Positions 48,792-57,043 of a stretch of 64,000 nucleotides of DNA are shown one piece after another. Under the pieces are notes generated by a model. That model had not been told where the DNA came from and did no database searches. It was given only the letters and a program-made list of their open reading frames with translations. Position 1 is the first letter of the stretch, and each line of letters begins with the position of its first letter. A program made the translations under genes and the position numbers. The stretch comes from CAVUAF01 sp963739375 (GTDB taxonomy: Bacteria > Acidobacteriota > Terriglobia > Terriglobales > Acidobacteriaceae): the NCBI GenBank assembly GCA_963739375.1, contig CAVUAF010000003.1, positions 62,001-126,000 on the forward strand, written 5' to 3'.

Positions 48792-49325
48792 ATGAACAAC
48801 CCCTACGCCGAGATGTCGCGCGAAGAGCTCTTGCGCGCGCTCGAGATGTTCGCGCGCCACTGGCTGGCGCATGACGGCTGCTGGTTTCTCGCCGGCGAGG
48901 CGCGGCTGGGCATGGAGCAGGCCATCGAGCTCGACCGCCGCGCCTGGGAGCAGTTTGCCGCCCTCGAGGCACGCCGCATCATGACCACCTTCGGCATCGG
49001 GCCCGCCGGTGGCCTCCCCGCGCTGGAACGCGTCCTGTCACTCCGCATGTACAGCCTCATCAACCCCCAGCACACGGAATGGAGCGACGACCGCCGCACC
49101 CTGCGCTTCTTCATGGACGTCTGCCGGGTGCAGGAGACGCGGCGCCGCAGGGGCCTGCCCGATTTCCCCTGCCAGAGCGTCGGCCGCGTGGAGTTCGACG
49201 TCTTCGCCCGCACCGTGGATCCCCGGATTCGCACCACCTGCCTGTATTGTCCGCCTGAGGCCCCGGCAGGGAAGTATTGCGCCTGGGAGTTCTGCCTCGC
49301 CGACGAGCCGGCCTTAGCCACCTGA
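48792..49325 (+). CDS. Conserved protein of unknown function
   Basis: 177 residues, starting one base after the GT2 stop and so co-transcribed. Helical N-terminus (MSREELLRALEMFARHWLAHDGCWF), His/Cys residues, then VRTTCLYCPPEAPAGKYCAWEFC-like sequence (Cys near residues 150-170), which may bind metal. It resembles L-2-amino-thiazoline-4-carboxylate-hydrolase-like DUF6125 proteins, but this assignment is uncertain. No membrane segment. Confidence 0.65.
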   Translation: MNNPYAEMSREELLRALEMFARHWLAHDGCWFLAGEARLGMEQAIELDRRAWEQFAALEARRIMTTFGIGPAGGLPALERVLSLRMYSLINPQHTEWSDDRRTLRFFMDVCRVQETRRRRGLPDFPCQSVGRVEFDVFARTVDPRIRTTCLYCPPEAPAGKYCAWEFCLADEPALAT

Positions 49326-49346
49326 AACCGATCGCCTGCCAGACCG

Positions 49347-49376
49347 TCTAAATTGTTCCACGTGGAACAATTTAGA
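49347..49376. promoter_or_regulatory. Perfect 30-bp palindrome containing a parS-like core
   Basis: The sequence from 49347 to 49376 equals its own reverse complement. Its centre, TGTTCCACGTGGAACA (49354-49369), matches the ParB binding-site consensus TGTTNCACGTGNAACA. The flanks (TCTAAAT and mirror) extend the symmetry. Probable chromosomal parS site; no parA/parB gene is near. Confidence 0.75.
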
Positions 49377-49675
49377 GGTCGTCCGCAGGGGGTGCTGCTT
49401 GCCCGGGAAATTCTACCTAAGCGACTGTGCAGGCAGGAGTTAACTCAATTCTGGGGGATCGGGGCGCATGCAATTTCTCTTGCCCCGGGGGCAAAACCGG
49501 CGTATGCTATCAAGTCTTTTTGTCCAAGGCTTGGTTCTGGGGGAAGACAGACGATCAAGGGCCGGGTAACTTGGGTGCTGAATCCAGCGCGGACTCCAAT
49601 GAATCCAATGCCTTAGCGGAATCGGCGGACAAGACCGCAATCATCCCAACGGTCTCACGAGGCAGGAACTAATAC
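49377..49675. other. Gap with a structured stretch before a small gene
   Basis: About 300 bp with no convincing gene. At 49466-49507 GCATGC pairs (with one G-U) with GTATGC and encloses TTGCC-CCGGG-GGCAA, so a two-part hairpin could form in RNA. A short open frame reading through the palindrome (49353-49616) lacks support. Confidence 0.4.
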
Positions 49676-49903
49676 ATGGCGAAGCGACGTGGCAACCCGA
49701 ACTGGGGCAAGCCGGAGCCGATCGGCCCGATTACCCCCACCATCACCGAATTCGAGCAGGTGGTGAAGGAGTTCAAACTGCAGCCGGACCAGTACATCCG
49801 TTCTACGCGTCTGCGGGAGTGGGCGCGCAAGAACAAGAACTCGAAGTTCATCCCCGAGGCCCTGCTCGAGGCCTGGGGTTTTGAGATCGAGTCCACGCTC
49901 TAA
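49676..49903 (+). CDS. Small conserved-looking protein of unknown function
   Basis: 75 residues: MAKRRGNPNWGKPEPIGPIT, then EFEQVVKEFKLQPDQYIRS and a short helix LREWARKNKNSKFIPEALLE. Basic N-terminus, acidic middle. No family is recognised. Ends in a strong terminator; a structured stretch lies upstream. Confidence 0.65.
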   Translation: MAKRRGNPNWGKPEPIGPITPTITEFEQVVKEFKLQPDQYIRSTRLREWARKNKNSKFIPEALLEAWGFEIESTL

Positions 49904-49922
49904 GCAGGTCCGCGTTCCGGCG

Positions 49923-49951
49923 AAGGCCGCCCGCTTTTGGGCGGCTTTTTC
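49923..49951 (+). terminator. Rho-independent terminator
   Basis: AAGGCCGCCC pairs with GGGCGGCTTT around a CTTTT loop, followed by TTTTT. It ends the 75-residue gene. Confidence 0.8.
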
Positions 49952-50001
49952 CATTCTCTGACGACTCGACGCGGTCAGCCGGAAAACGCTACTATACAAA
50001 C

Positions 50002-50072
50002 GGCGATGGAGTTCGCCGGTACCCGCCCCTCCCGGGGCTGATGACTCCTACCAAAACCCTTTGGGAGGAGTC
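50002..50072 (+). promoter_or_regulatory. Fluoride (crcB) riboswitch
   Basis: GGCGATGGAGTTCGCC opens the aptamer, and GGGGCTGATGACTCCTACC (near 50034-50052) is the conserved pseudoknot end. Downstream, GACTCC (50043-50048) can pair with GGAGTC (50067-50072), which contains most of the ribosome-binding site GGGAGGAG (50063-50070). Fluoride binding could free or hide this site, so control is probably at translation. It directly precedes crcB, the usual target. Confidence 0.92.
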
Positions 50073-50075
50073 ACC

Positions 50076-50453
50076 TTGGCGCAAGCCATTCTGCTGGTCA
50101 TGCTAGGTGCGTCGCTGGGCGGCGCAGCCCGCTTCCTGCTCACCCACTTTTCTTCCCAAGTTTCGTACCACCACGGCTTTCCCTACGGCACCCTGGTGGT
50201 CAACGCGCTGGGCTGTTTTCTCGTGGGGTACGTGCTGACCTGGTCGGCCGACCACACCCACGACGGCTGGCGGCTGCTGGCTGCGACCGGCTTCTGCGGC
50301 GGATTCACCACCTTTTCCGCCTTCGCCTACGAGAGCATGGCCTATCTCCACGAGGCGCGGCTGCTCAGCCTGGCCGCCAACCTGGTGCTGAACAACGGCC
50401 TCTCGTTCGCCGCGGTCCTGGCCGGCATCTGGCTGCACCGTGCGGGCCGTTGA
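50076..50453 (+). CDS. crcB: Fluoride ion exporter CrcB/FluC
   Basis: 125 residues from TTG 50076 (with GGGAGGAG 5 bases upstream). Four membrane helices. Family motifs: GASLGGAARFLL near the N-terminus, GTLVVNALGCFLVGYV, and the channel-forming GFCGGFTTFSAFAYE. Dimeric fluoride channel that lowers intracellular F-. Its own riboswitch lies directly upstream. Confidence 0.95.
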   Translation: MAQAILLVMLGASLGGAARFLLTHFSSQVSYHHGFPYGTLVVNALGCFLVGYVLTWSADHTHDGWRLLAATGFCGGFTTFSAFAYESMAYLHEARLLSLAANLVLNNGLSFAAVLAGIWLHRAGR

Positions 50454-50562
50454 ACCCTCGTTGACCGCCTGCTCCGCGCATGAGATAGTGTTCGGTTTCA
50501 AGAGCGCTGGCGCGGTCACCCGTGGTGTCTTCCGGCGCAATTTTGCCCTGACGGAGCCAGGT

Positions 50563-51177
50563 ATGGTCCGCATTATTCCGCGCGACGTTAAATTCTTCGA
50601 CATGTTCGCGCAGATGGCCAGCAATCTCTGCGAAGGCGCCCGCCTGCTGGCCGAAGTGCTCAGCGACGATTCCAACCTCGAAGTCCGCCTGCAGAAAATC
50701 ACCGACATCGAGCATCAGGGCGACGAACTCACCCACGGCATCCTCACCAAGCTCAACCAGACCTTCATCACCCCCTTTGACCGCGAGGACATTCACCGCC
50801 TCGCCTCCTCGCTCGACGACGTGCTCGACTACATCAACACCGCCGCCGAGCGCCTGCTGGTGTACCGCATCAGCAATCCCCCGCCCGCCGCCGCGGAGCT
50901 GGCGCAGGTCATCGTCCGCCAGTGCGAGCAGCTGGAGAAGGCGGTGGCGTTGCTGGGAAAAAACAAGGGCGTGCTCGACTACTGTGTCGAGATCAACCGC
51001 CTGGAGAACGAAGCCGACGAAATCGCGCGCCAGGCCATCGGGCGCCTCTTCGAGCGCGAGAAGGACCCCATCGCGCTCATCAAGCTCAAAGAGCTGTTTG
51101 AGACCCTGGAACGCGCCACCGACAAGGCCGAAGACGCCGCCAACGTCCTGGAAACCGTGGTCCTGAAGAGCACTTGA
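50563..51177 (+). CDS. PhoU-like/DUF47 protein
   Basis: About 204 residues from ATG 50563 (MVRIIPRDVKFFDMFAQ). All-helical DUF47/PhoU-like protein with the acidic metal-binding runs EHQGDELTHGI, FDREDIHRLASSLDD and TDKAEDAANVLE. Members associate with Pit phosphate permeases; the pit gene follows 43 bp downstream, supporting a phosphate-uptake role. Earlier in-frame starts (from 50440) would overlap crcB and are not preferred. Confidence 0.9.
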   Translation: MVRIIPRDVKFFDMFAQMASNLCEGARLLAEVLSDDSNLEVRLQKITDIEHQGDELTHGILTKLNQTFITPFDREDIHRLASSLDDVLDYINTAAERLLVYRISNPPPAAAELAQVIVRQCEQLEKAVALLGKNKGVLDYCVEINRLENEADEIARQAIGRLFEREKDPIALIKLKELFETLERATDKAEDAANVLETVVLKST

Positions 51178-51220
51178 TCCATCCCGTGATTCCGCTCCCA
51201 GCGACGAGGAACGAACGCCC

Positions 51221-52285
51221 GTGAACCCCGGACTGGTGCTGGTCGCCCTCACGGTGCTGGTCGCCCTCACCTTTGATTTTTTCAACGGCTTTCACGATGC
51301 CGCCAACAGCATCGCCACCGTAGTCTCCACCCGCGTGCTCTCGCCGCGCCTGGCGGTGATGTGGGCCGCCTTTTTCAATTTCGCCGCCGCTTTTCTGCTC
51401 GGCACCGCCGTCGCCAAGACCATCGGCCAGGGCATGATCCAGCTCGACCTGGGCGGCCAGGTCATCGTGACCCAGTATGTGGTGCTGGCCGGGCTGGTGG
51501 GCGCCATCGTCTGGGATGTGCTCACCTGGTGGTGGGGGCTGCCGACCTCCTCCTCGCACGCCCTCATCGGCGGGTTCGCCGGCGCCGCCATGGTGCGGGC
51601 AGCGGTCCTGTTTGGCCCCCGGCACGCCTATGACGTCATCATCGCCTCCGGGTGGTACAAGACCATCCTCTTCATCTTCGTCGCGCCGCTCCTGGGGCTG
51701 GTCCTGGCCCTGGGCTTCATGGTGGCGGTCTACTGGCTCCTGCAGCACAAAGCGCCGCAGCAGGTAGACAAGTGGTTCCGCCGTCTGCAACTGCTCTCCG
51801 CCGCCGCCTACAGCCTGGGACACGGCGGCAACGACGCGCAGAAGACCATGGGCATCATCGCCGGCGCCCTGTATACCGGCGGCATCCTCTCCAAGGAAGA
51901 CCTCGCCGCCAATTGGGGAAGCTTGCACTGGCCCATCATTCTCTCGGCGCACGCCGCCATTGCCTTCGGGACCTACTTTGGAGGCTGGCGCATCGTCCAC
52001 ACCATGGGCACGAAGATCACCAAGCTGAAGCCCGTGGGCGGCTTCTGCGCTGAAACCGCCGGCGCCATCACGCTGTTCGGCACCGCCCTGGCCGGCATTC
52101 CCGTGAGCACTACCCACACCATCACCGGCGCCATTGTCGGGGTGGGCGCCATCCAGCGCCTCTCCGCGGTGCGCTGGGGCGTGGCCCGGCGCATCGTGTG
52201 GGCCTGGGTCCTCACCATTCCCGCCTCCGCCGCGGTCGCCGCCGCTGTCTACCTGCTGATTCGGATGTTCTACCCCGCCGGATAG
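51221..52285 (+). CDS. Inorganic phosphate transporter, Pit family
   Basis: 354 residues from GTG 51221. About ten membrane helices. The Pit signatures FDFFNGFHDAANSIATVVSTR and GHGGNDAQKTMGI are both present, with a third GIPVSTTHTITGAIVG. Low-affinity metal-phosphate/H+ symporter. Second gene of the phoU-like/pit pair. Confidence 0.95.
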   Translation: MNPGLVLVALTVLVALTFDFFNGFHDAANSIATVVSTRVLSPRLAVMWAAFFNFAAAFLLGTAVAKTIGQGMIQLDLGGQVIVTQYVVLAGLVGAIVWDVLTWWWGLPTSSSHALIGGFAGAAMVRAAVLFGPRHAYDVIIASGWYKTILFIFVAPLLGLVLALGFMVAVYWLLQHKAPQQVDKWFRRLQLLSAAAYSLGHGGNDAQKTMGIIAGALYTGGILSKEDLAANWGSLHWPIILSAHAAIAFGTYFGGWRIVHTMGTKITKLKPVGGFCAETAGAITLFGTALAGIPVSTTHTITGAIVGVGAIQRLSAVRWGVARRIVWAWVLTIPASAAVAAAVYLLIRMFYPAG

Positions 52286-52308
52286 GCTCTGCGCCGCCCA
52301 ACCCCTGC

Positions 52309-52314
52309 TACAAT
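52309..52314 (+). promoter_or_regulatory. Putative -10 box of the VWFA gene
   Basis: TACAAT, 30 bases upstream of the GTG start 52344. Confidence 0.4.
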
Positions 52315-52343
52315 GCGCCGCACAACTCAGTGGGGCGATTCGC

Positions 52344-54116
52344 GTGCCGCTGCAACCTGCCAAATCCCTGATCATGATCGCCGCGGCGCTCACCCTGCTC
52401 GGGCACGGCAGCGCGCAGCCCGCGCCGGTCGCGCAGAAACCGCCGGCGGGGCCCAACACCGCGGCCCCGCGCTTTACCTCCACCACCGAGCTGGTCATGG
52501 TGCCGGCCATCGTCCACGACGGCGCCGGTAATCACATCAAGAACCTGAAGCGCGAAGACTTCGCCGTCTTCGAAGACGGCGTGGAGCAGCGCATCGCCAG
52601 CTTCGAGGAAGTCACGGCCTCGAATGAGCGCCCGGCCGCCGCGGTTGCCGACAACAGCAACGGATACAGCAATCTTCCCGCCACCAGCAGGGGCCAGCGG
52701 ACGAGTGCCTTGCACCTCACCATCATCGCGCTCGACCTGATCAACACCGCCCCCGAGGACCAGATCTTCGCCCGCAACGAATTGCTGAGGTACATCGGGG
52801 ACCTGGCGCAGTCGAACGAACTCTTCTCGCTCTTCGTGATCACCCGCAACGGCGTGCGCATGGTGCACAACTTCACCGACGATCCGCGCCTGCTGCTGGC
52901 GGCCGCCAGGAAGATTCCCGGCACCGCGCGCACCCTCGCCGACCAGCCCACCGGGGAAGCGCTGCCCAGCGAGGATCCGCATCCCGGCACGACTCCCCTC
53001 GACGCCTCGTTGCTAGCCATGCTGCAACTGGCGGAGGAAGAAGACAAGAACGATAACGCCTTCCTCAACAAGCTGGCTGCGAGTTACACCTTGCAAGCCA
53101 TCCAGCAACTGGCCAACCGCTATGCCGGAATTCCCGGACGCAAGTCGCTGCTGTGGCTGACGGGGGGCTTTCCGTTCACCCTCAGCGATGCCCTGGAGAG
53201 CTTTGTCGGGAACCATCCCTCCGATCCCGATCCCAATTCTTTCGCCGGCCTGGCGCGCGGCGGCCGCGCGCAACTGGGCGACATCCTGCCGCTCTACCAG
53301 CGGGTGTGGAAAGACCTGGTGAATGCGCAGATGGCCCTCTATCCCGTGGACGTGCGCGGTTTGCAGGTGGAGGGCGCCCTGCCGGTCAGCACCTGGGGAG
53401 CGGGGACCCGCAATTTCGCGCACCAGGCCTACTGGAACAACACCGAGCGCATCGGCACCATGCAGGCCTTCGCCGAGGAGACCGGCGGCAAGGCGTACTA
53501 CAACACCAATGACTTGAAGCGCAGCTTTGTCGACGCCGTCAAGGATTCCGCCAGCTACTACCTGCTGGGCTACTACACGAATCGGCAGCGCTTGCACCCC
53601 GGCTGGCACAAGCTGGCGGTCAGGGTGCGGGGCCGGCATGCGCAGGTGCGCGCCCGCAACGGCTTCTTCCTCGCCGCCGCCACCGCCGAAAACTTCGGCA
53701 CCCGCCTGCGCGACCTGAACGTTGCCGTGCTCTCCCCGCTCGACTACACCGCCATCGGCGTGACCGCCAGTTGGGAGGGCGTTTTCGCCACCGGCCAGGA
53801 AGGCTTGCGAAAAGCGCGCTTCAAGCTGGTGCTGCCGGCAGGCTCGGTCACCATCGTGGACGCGGAGGAGAACCACTTCCTGCTCGAGGTCGTCGCCCTG
53901 GTGCGGACCCGGGAAGGGAAGATCGCCGCGCCGCCCTTCAGCGAAAGCCTCGAGTCCCACCTCAAGCCGGAAAGTGCCGGGGAGATGCGCGCCGATGGCC
54001 TCACCTACCGCAACGCCCTCGAACTCCCGCCCGGCGACTACATCGTTCATTTCGTGGTGCGCGACGGCCTCTCCGGCCGCATGGGCAGCGTCTCCGCTCC
54101 GCTCACCGTCCAGTAG
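52344..54116 (+). CDS. Secreted VWFA-related protein (Acidobacteria type)
   Basis: 590 residues from GTG 52344. A signal peptide (MIAAALTLLGHGSAQ) is followed by FTSTTELVMVPAIVHDGAGN and FAVFEDGVEQRIASFEE, the hallmark of the acidobacterial VWFA-related domain. A von Willebrand A-type part continues with LLWLTGGFPFTLSDALES. Metal-adhesion residues are only partly kept, so binding is uncertain. The C-terminal half is beta-rich. Role unknown; abundant in Acidobacteriota. Confidence 0.85.
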   Translation: MPLQPAKSLIMIAAALTLLGHGSAQPAPVAQKPPAGPNTAAPRFTSTTELVMVPAIVHDGAGNHIKNLKREDFAVFEDGVEQRIASFEEVTASNERPAAAVADNSNGYSNLPATSRGQRTSALHLTIIALDLINTAPEDQIFARNELLRYIGDLAQSNELFSLFVITRNGVRMVHNFTDDPRLLLAAARKIPGTARTLADQPTGEALPSEDPHPGTTPLDASLLAMLQLAEEEDKNDNAFLNKLAASYTLQAIQQLANRYAGIPGRKSLLWLTGGFPFTLSDALESFVGNHPSDPDPNSFAGLARGGRAQLGDILPLYQRVWKDLVNAQMALYPVDVRGLQVEGALPVSTWGAGTRNFAHQAYWNNTERIGTMQAFAEETGGKAYYNTNDLKRSFVDAVKDSASYYLLGYYTNRQRLHPGWHKLAVRVRGRHAQVRARNGFFLAAATAENFGTRLRDLNVAVLSPLDYTAIGVTASWEGVFATGQEGLRKARFKLVLPAGSVTIVDAEENHFLLEVVALVRTREGKIAAPPFSESLESHLKPESAGEMRADGLTYRNALELPPGDYIVHFVVRDGLSGRMGSVSAPLTVQ

Positions 54117-54149
54117 TTGCCGAGGTGCGCGCAATGACTGGCGCGCCAC

Positions 54150-54170
54150 ACGCGGGCGAGTCGCCCGCGT
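54150..54170. repeat. Palindrome shared with the yebC terminator
   Basis: ACGCGGGCGAGTCGCCCGCGT, nearly identical in its stems to the terminator at 17944-17966 but without a T run here, so probably not a terminator. Confidence 0.55.
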
Positions 54171-54232
54171 CCACCCACGCTGCAGGACGAAACCTCGTAA
54201 CCTCGAGCGCTCGCAACTTCTCCCACCACTGC

Positions 54233-54238
54233 TACAAT
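54233..54238 (+). promoter_or_regulatory. Putative -10 box directly before ribBA
   Basis: TACAAT ends 8 bases before the ATG 54247, so the transcript may be leaderless. No ribosome-binding site is visible. Confidence 0.5.
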
Positions 54239-54246
54239 TCCAGTGC

Positions 54247-55422
54247 ATGTCCCCGCACCGCCAAGCGCCGTTTACCGACGTCCCCACCGCGCTGGAGGAG
54301 TTCCGCGCCGGGCGCATGATCGTGGTCGTGGATGACGAGGACCGCGAGAACGAGGGCGACCTGACCGCTGGCCGCCGAGAAGGTCACGCCCGAGGCCATC
54401 AACTTCATGGCCAGCGACGGCCGCGGCCTGATCTGCCTGGCCATGACCGAGGAGCGCATCGGTGAGCTGCGGCTGCCGCATGATGGTGGCGGAGAACACC
54501 GTCGCCCTTCGGCACCGCCTTCACCGTGTCGATCGACGCGCGCGAGGGCGTCACCACCGGCATCTCCGCCGCCGACCGCGCCCCACCATCCAGGCGGCCA
54601 TCGACCCGGCACGCGGCCCCGCCGACCTGGCGCGCCCGGGCACGTCTTCCCGCTGCGGGCGCGCAAAGGCGGCGTGCTGGTGCGCGCCGGGCAGACCGAG
54701 GCCGCGGTGGACCTGGCCCGCCTGGCCGGGCTGGAGCCCGCCGGCGTCATCTGCGAGATCATGAAGGACGACGGCACCATGGCGCGCCTGCCCGACCTGA
54801 TCGAGTTCTGCCGCCCGCACGATCTGAAGATGCTCACCGTCGCCGATCTCATCCGCTACCGGCTGCGCACGACTCGCTGCGTGCACCGCGTCGCCGAGGC
54901 CCTGCTGTCCACCCGCCAGGCGGCGAGTTCCGCATGATCGCCTACGAGAACGAGGTGGACGACGGCGAGCCACGTCGCGCTGGTCAAGGGTGACATCGAG
55001 CAGGACGGCGCCGTGCTGGTCCGGCGCGCATGCACTCCCACTGCCTCGCGGGCGACGTCTTCGGGGCCGACTGCTGCGTCTGCGAGGAGATGGTGCACCG
55101 GCGCTGGAGCTGATTGCCCAGGAAGGCCGCGGGGCGCTGATTTATCTCCACCACACCGGCCGCAGCTCCACGTGGACCGCGTGGACGAGCAGAAGGTGCT
55201 CGCCTTCCATCGCGAGGTGCGGGAGCCGGCGCGCCCCGACCACCAGCGCGGCAGACGCAGCGCGAAATCGGCATCGGGGCGCAGATTTTGCGCGACCTCA
55301 ACCTGCACCGCATCCGCCTGCTCACCAACCATCCGCGCAAGGTCGCGGCCCTGGAAGGCTTCGGGGTGGAGATCGTCGCGCAGGTGCCGGTCCCCGCCGG
55401 CGACGCGGCCCGCCGCCGCTGA
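54247..55422 (+). pseudogene. ribBA: ribBA (DHBP synthase/GTP cyclohydrolase II), heavily frameshifted
   Basis: The protein reads clearly across three frames: an N-terminal 3,4-dihydroxy-2-butanone-4-phosphate synthase (MIVVVDDEDRENEGDL, GLICLAM, GTAFTVSIDAREGVTTGIS, DLIRYRL) and a C-terminal GTP cyclohydrolase II (HSHCLAGDVFG, CVCEEM, QEGRGALIYLHH, LRLLTNHPRKVAAL-like). About eleven single-base changes (near 54367, 54480, 54501, 54582, 54640, 54919, 54971, 55027, 55101, 55169 and 55241) break the frame, yet the protein between them is normal. True gene almost certainly intact; essential for riboflavin synthesis. Also, Cys ligands of the cyclohydrolase zinc are kept. Confidence 0.82.
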
Positions 55423-55460
55423 GCGCTTCACTCCGTTTGCATCCGCCGCCAAGCGGGCAC

Positions 55461-55466
55461 TACAAT
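55461..55466 (+). promoter_or_regulatory. Putative -10 box of the UPF0173 gene
   Basis: TACAAT, 26 bases upstream of ATG 55492, with GGGAGG before the start. Confidence 0.45.
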
Positions 55467-55491
55467 CGGTGGTTTTCCACGGGAGGCGAGC

Positions 55492-56211
55492 ATGGCCAAG
55501 GTGGACCTGAAAGGCGCGAAGTTCACGTGGCTCGGCCACTCCACGTTTCGCATCGAGACCCCCGCGGGCCGCACCGTGGTCATCGACCCCTGGGTGGCGA
55601 ACAACCCCGCCTGTCCCGAGGCGCAGAAGAAGCTCGCGAAGATCGACGTCCTGCTCTGCACCCACGGGCACTTCGACCACATCGGCGACGGCGTGGCGCT
55701 GGCCAAGGAGCACGGCGCCACCGTGGTCGGCAACTTCGAGCTCTGCTCGTGGATGCAGAAGAAGGGCGTGGCGACGACCGCCCCCATGAACAAGGGCGGC
55801 ACCCAGGAGGTGGGCGACCTGCGCGTCACCATGGTGCACGCCGACCACTCCTGCGGCATCACCGACGACGATGGCCAGATCATCTACGGCGGCGAAGCCG
55901 CGGGCTACGTGATCGAGTTTGACACCGGGCTGAAGCTCTACCACGCCGGCGACACCGCCGTCTTCGGCGACATGCGCATCATTCACGAGCTTTACGCGCC
56001 GGAGATCGTCATGCTGCCCATCGGCGACCGCTTCACCATGGGCCCGCGCGAAGCCGCCTACGCCTGCGGCCTGCTGCGTTCCCACACCGTCATCCCTATG
56101 CATTTTGGCACCTTCCCGCTGCTGACTGGAACCCCCGGGGAGCTCAATCAGTTGCTCGCCGATACCGGCATCACCGTCTGCGAGCTGGCGCCGGGAGGAA
56201 CGCTGGAGTGA
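55492..56211 (+). CDS. UPF0173-type metal-dependent hydrolase
   Basis: 239 residues, metallo-beta-lactamase fold. The Zn motif is CTHGHFDHIGDG near residue 62, with later ligands in MVHADHSCG, YHAGDTAVFGDM and VIPMHFGTFPLL. It matches the YtkL/UPF0173 group. Substrate unknown. Start ATG 55492 follows GGGAGGCGAGC. Confidence 0.9.
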   Translation: MAKVDLKGAKFTWLGHSTFRIETPAGRTVVIDPWVANNPACPEAQKKLAKIDVLLCTHGHFDHIGDGVALAKEHGATVVGNFELCSWMQKKGVATTAPMNKGGTQEVGDLRVTMVHADHSCGITDDDGQIIYGGEAAGYVIEFDTGLKLYHAGDTAVFGDMRIIHELYAPEIVMLPIGDRFTMGPREAAYACGLLRSHTVIPMHFGTFPLLTGTPGELNQLLADTGITVCELAPGGTLE

Positions 56212-56217
56212 ACATAA

Positions 56218-56322
56218 GTTTCTAGTTTCTCGTTTCGAGTTTCTAGTTCGCGTGTCGACGACGGTAATTCGCAGGCGCCGGGATGCCTTAACTAGAAACT
56301 GGAAACCAGAAACTAGAAACTG
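56218..56322. repeat. Inverted 'TTTCTAGTTTCT / AACTAGAAACT' word repeat
   Basis: The left side has tttctagtttctcgtttcgagtttctag; the right side has actagaaactggaaaccagaaactagaaact. The halves can pair around gcgtgtcgacgacggtaatt. It is followed by the O-methyltransferase ATG 56329. Confidence 0.7.
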
Positions 56323-56328
56323 CTTTTT

Positions 56329-56964
56329 ATGAGCGGAATCACCCATCCCGCCGTCGAAGAATATCTTTACGCCATGCTGCCGCCGCGCGATGCGGTGCTC
56401 CAGGAGATGGAGGCGCAGGCGGCGCAGCGGAAGATCGCCATCGTGGGACCGGCCGTCGGGCGCGTCTTCTACCAGCTGGCGCAGGTTCTCCAGGCCAAGA
56501 CGGTGTTCGAGATGGGCTCGGCCATCGGCTACTCCACCATCTGGTGGGCGCGCGCGCTGGGCGAGGGCGGGCGCGTGGTCTACACCGACGGCGACCGCAA
56601 GAACGCCGACGAAGCGCGCCGCTACTTCGAGCGCGCGGGCGTCGCGGGCCGGATCGAGGTGCGGGTCGGCGATGCGCTGGAAATCCTGAGTGAGCAGAAG
56701 CCGGCGGCGTACGACATCATCTTCAACGACGTGGACAAAGAGGATTACCCGCGCGTCCTCAAGCTGGCCGCGCCGCGCCTGCGTCCCGGCGGGCTGTTCG
56801 TCTCCGACAACGTGCTGTGGAGCGGGCGCGTGGCCGACGACAAAGATGCCGACGAACGCACCCGCGCCATCCAGGCATTCAACCGCGCCCTGTACGACTC
56901 GAAGGAATTCTTCACCACCATCCTGCCGCTCCGCGACGGCGTAGCGGTGGCGATGAAACTCTGA
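56329..56964 (+). CDS. SAM-dependent O-methyltransferase
   Basis: 211 residues, class I methyltransferase of the caffeoyl-CoA OMT/AdoMet_MTases type. SAM motif I is VFEMGSAIGYSTIWWAR, later YTDGDRKNADEARR, and the metal-binding DIIFNDVDKEDYPRVL and DNVLWSGRV. Starts ATG 56329 directly after the repeat. Substrate unknown. Confidence 0.9.
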   Translation: MSGITHPAVEEYLYAMLPPRDAVLQEMEAQAAQRKIAIVGPAVGRVFYQLAQVLQAKTVFEMGSAIGYSTIWWARALGEGGRVVYTDGDRKNADEARRYFERAGVAGRIEVRVGDALEILSEQKPAAYDIIFNDVDKEDYPRVLKLAAPRLRPGGLFVSDNVLWSGRVADDKDADERTRAIQAFNRALYDSKEFFTTILPLRDGVAVAMKL

Positions 56965-56966
56965 TT

Positions 56967-57043
56967 CACCACCAAGGCACGAAGACACGAAGGCTTTAAT
57001 GAATTCCTTCGCTTCGTGCCTTCGTGACTTCGTGGTGGATTCT
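56967..57043. repeat. Inverted 'CACGAAG' word repeat
   Basis: aaggcacgaagacacgaagg and its complement ccttcgtgacttcgtgg occur on the two sides of a short tttaatgaattcc centre. A long hairpin is possible. It sits between two convergent genes and may act as a bidirectional terminator. Confidence 0.7.

Noticed and set aside
49466..49507. Cyclic-di-GMP (GEMM) riboswitch
   Set aside because: The GEMM conserved core is missing; only simple stems are present.
49353..49616. Open frame starting MFHVEQF through the parS palindrome
   Set aside because: The peptide start is a by-product of the palindrome; no ribosome-binding site and no domain.
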